Shown here in pieces: positions 5,335 through 5,708 of a stretch of DNA of 5,708 nt. How positions within the stretch are numbered: position 1 is the first letter of the stretch; every line of letters starts with the position of its first letter. The notes under the pieces are model-generated. The model saw only the letters and a list, made by a program, of their open reading frames with translations, ran no database searches and was not told the DNA's origin. The DNA is from Azoarcus sp. Lineage in GTDB: Bacteria; Pseudomonadota; Gammaproteobacteria; Burkholderiales; Rhodocyclaceae. Position numbers and translations under genes: made by a program. The stretch is from contig JAIRLA010000301.1 in assembly GCA_031259795.1 (NCBI GenBank), positions 1-5,708 of the forward strand. Direction: 5' to 3'.

Positions 5335-5646
5335 TCAGGCCGGAGAATCCGCCGCCAGCGCCGCGCGCAGGCGTTCGGCGCGGCCCGGCCCCGGCGCGAT
5401 GCGTACCCGCTTGGCGCGCGCGCGCTCGCCGCTCACGAGAGTGACCGCCGATCCGGGCGCGCCGCAGATTTTGGCGAGAAAGGCGCACAGGGCGGCGTTG
5501 GCCTTGCCATCGACAGGCGGAGCGGCAAGACGCACTTTCGCGGCTTCGCCATGCAGCCCGGCAAAGCCGGTGCGTTTCGCCCCCGGCTGCACATGGAGAT
5601 TGAGGATGAGGCTACCGTCGCCTGTTTCTTGCAGCCAGCCGGTCAT
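5335..5646 (-). CDS. yggU: YggU / DUF167 (UPF0235) family protein
   Basis: The 103-residue small soluble protein is of unknown biochemical role. It matches the DUF167 family: LNLHVQPGAKRTGFAG (15-30), an intervening KVRLAAPPVDGKANAAL (37-53), and VTLVSGERARAKRVRI (68-83). E. coli YggU is about 96 residues, so the length fits and the product is complete. ATG 5646 is preceded by GGAG (complement of 5655-5658) at 8 bases. The frame stays open upstream to the window edge, but the family normally starts near here. The gene is convergent with ppk1, with 33 bases between stop codons and no proper terminator, only a 12-base GC palindrome at 5304-5315. In many proteobacteria yggU follows yggT and proC in an operon; the overlap at its start (next entry) would fit that. 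Confidence 0.9.
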   Translation of the reverse strand: MTGWLQETGDGSLILNLHVQPGAKRTGFAGLHGEAAKVRLAAPPVDGKANAALCAFLAKICGAPGSAVTLVSGERARAKRVRIAPGPGRAERLRAALAADSPA

Positions 5647-5708
5647 GTCCGCGTCTCCGTCTCGAAAAGCATGAGTCTCCGCACCCTCCAGCCGCGGGCG
5701 GTTTGCGG
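5643..5708 (-). CDS. Possible C-terminal end of a gene upstream of yggU (partial)
   Basis: Another minus-strand frame enters at the right edge and ends in a TGA that overlaps the yggU start as ATGA, the usual sign of translational coupling. The 21 visible residues (ending RRLMLFETETRT) contain a small hydrophobic patch but are too few to name. YggT would be expected by gene-order precedent; the sequence itself does not show it. A chance open frame over 66 bases is easily possible. Confidence 0.3.
   Translation of the reverse strand, partial: PQTARGWRVRRLMLFETETRT

Overview
The window is GC-rich bacterial DNA. It most resembles a Gram-negative proteobacterium, probably a betaproteobacterium. 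The reasons are the end of a lipopolysaccharide heptose phosphatase (GmhB-like), a proteobacterial-type TrpB2, polyphosphate kinase 1, a YggU-family gene, and an intergenic cluster of GC-rich palindromic repeats of a kind common in environmental proteobacteria. The taxonomy is an inference from gene content and style, not from a marker gene.

Layout: (1) 1-147, the last 48 codons of a gmhB-like gene (+). (2) 148-897, no convincing gene. About 570 bases (184-750) are a mosaic of three palindromic repeat families, here called A, B and C. They occur in several direct and inverted copies, and their stems vary in a compensatory way between copies. (3) 898-2262, a stand-alone TrpB2-type tryptophan synthase beta chain (+). 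(4) 2285-2303, a hairpin between convergent genes. (5) 2317-2958 (-), a secreted DUF4114-type protein with a Pro-Ala/Gln-Ala-Thr repeat linker and a tyrosine-rich tail bracketed by two cysteines. (6) 2959-3216, a divergent intergenic region with regulatory-looking hairpins and a doubtful 37-residue ORF. (7) 3217-5301, ppk1 (+), full length with intact catalytic residues. (8) 5335-5646 (-), a YggU/DUF167 protein, possibly translationally coupled (ATGA overlap) to a gene running off the right edge.

The genes do not form a pathway. gmhB serves the envelope, trpB2 indole or tryptophan metabolism, ppk1 polyphosphate storage, and the DUF4114 protein is exported. Orientation changes at nearly every boundary, so each gene is probably its own transcription unit, except the yggU end. 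No trpA, trpF, ppx, transposase, CRISPR array, tRNA or rRNA gene was seen. The most unusual items are the covarying repeat mosaic and the tyrosine-rich tail of the DUF4114 protein. I see no strong evidence for a wholly new multi-gene system here.
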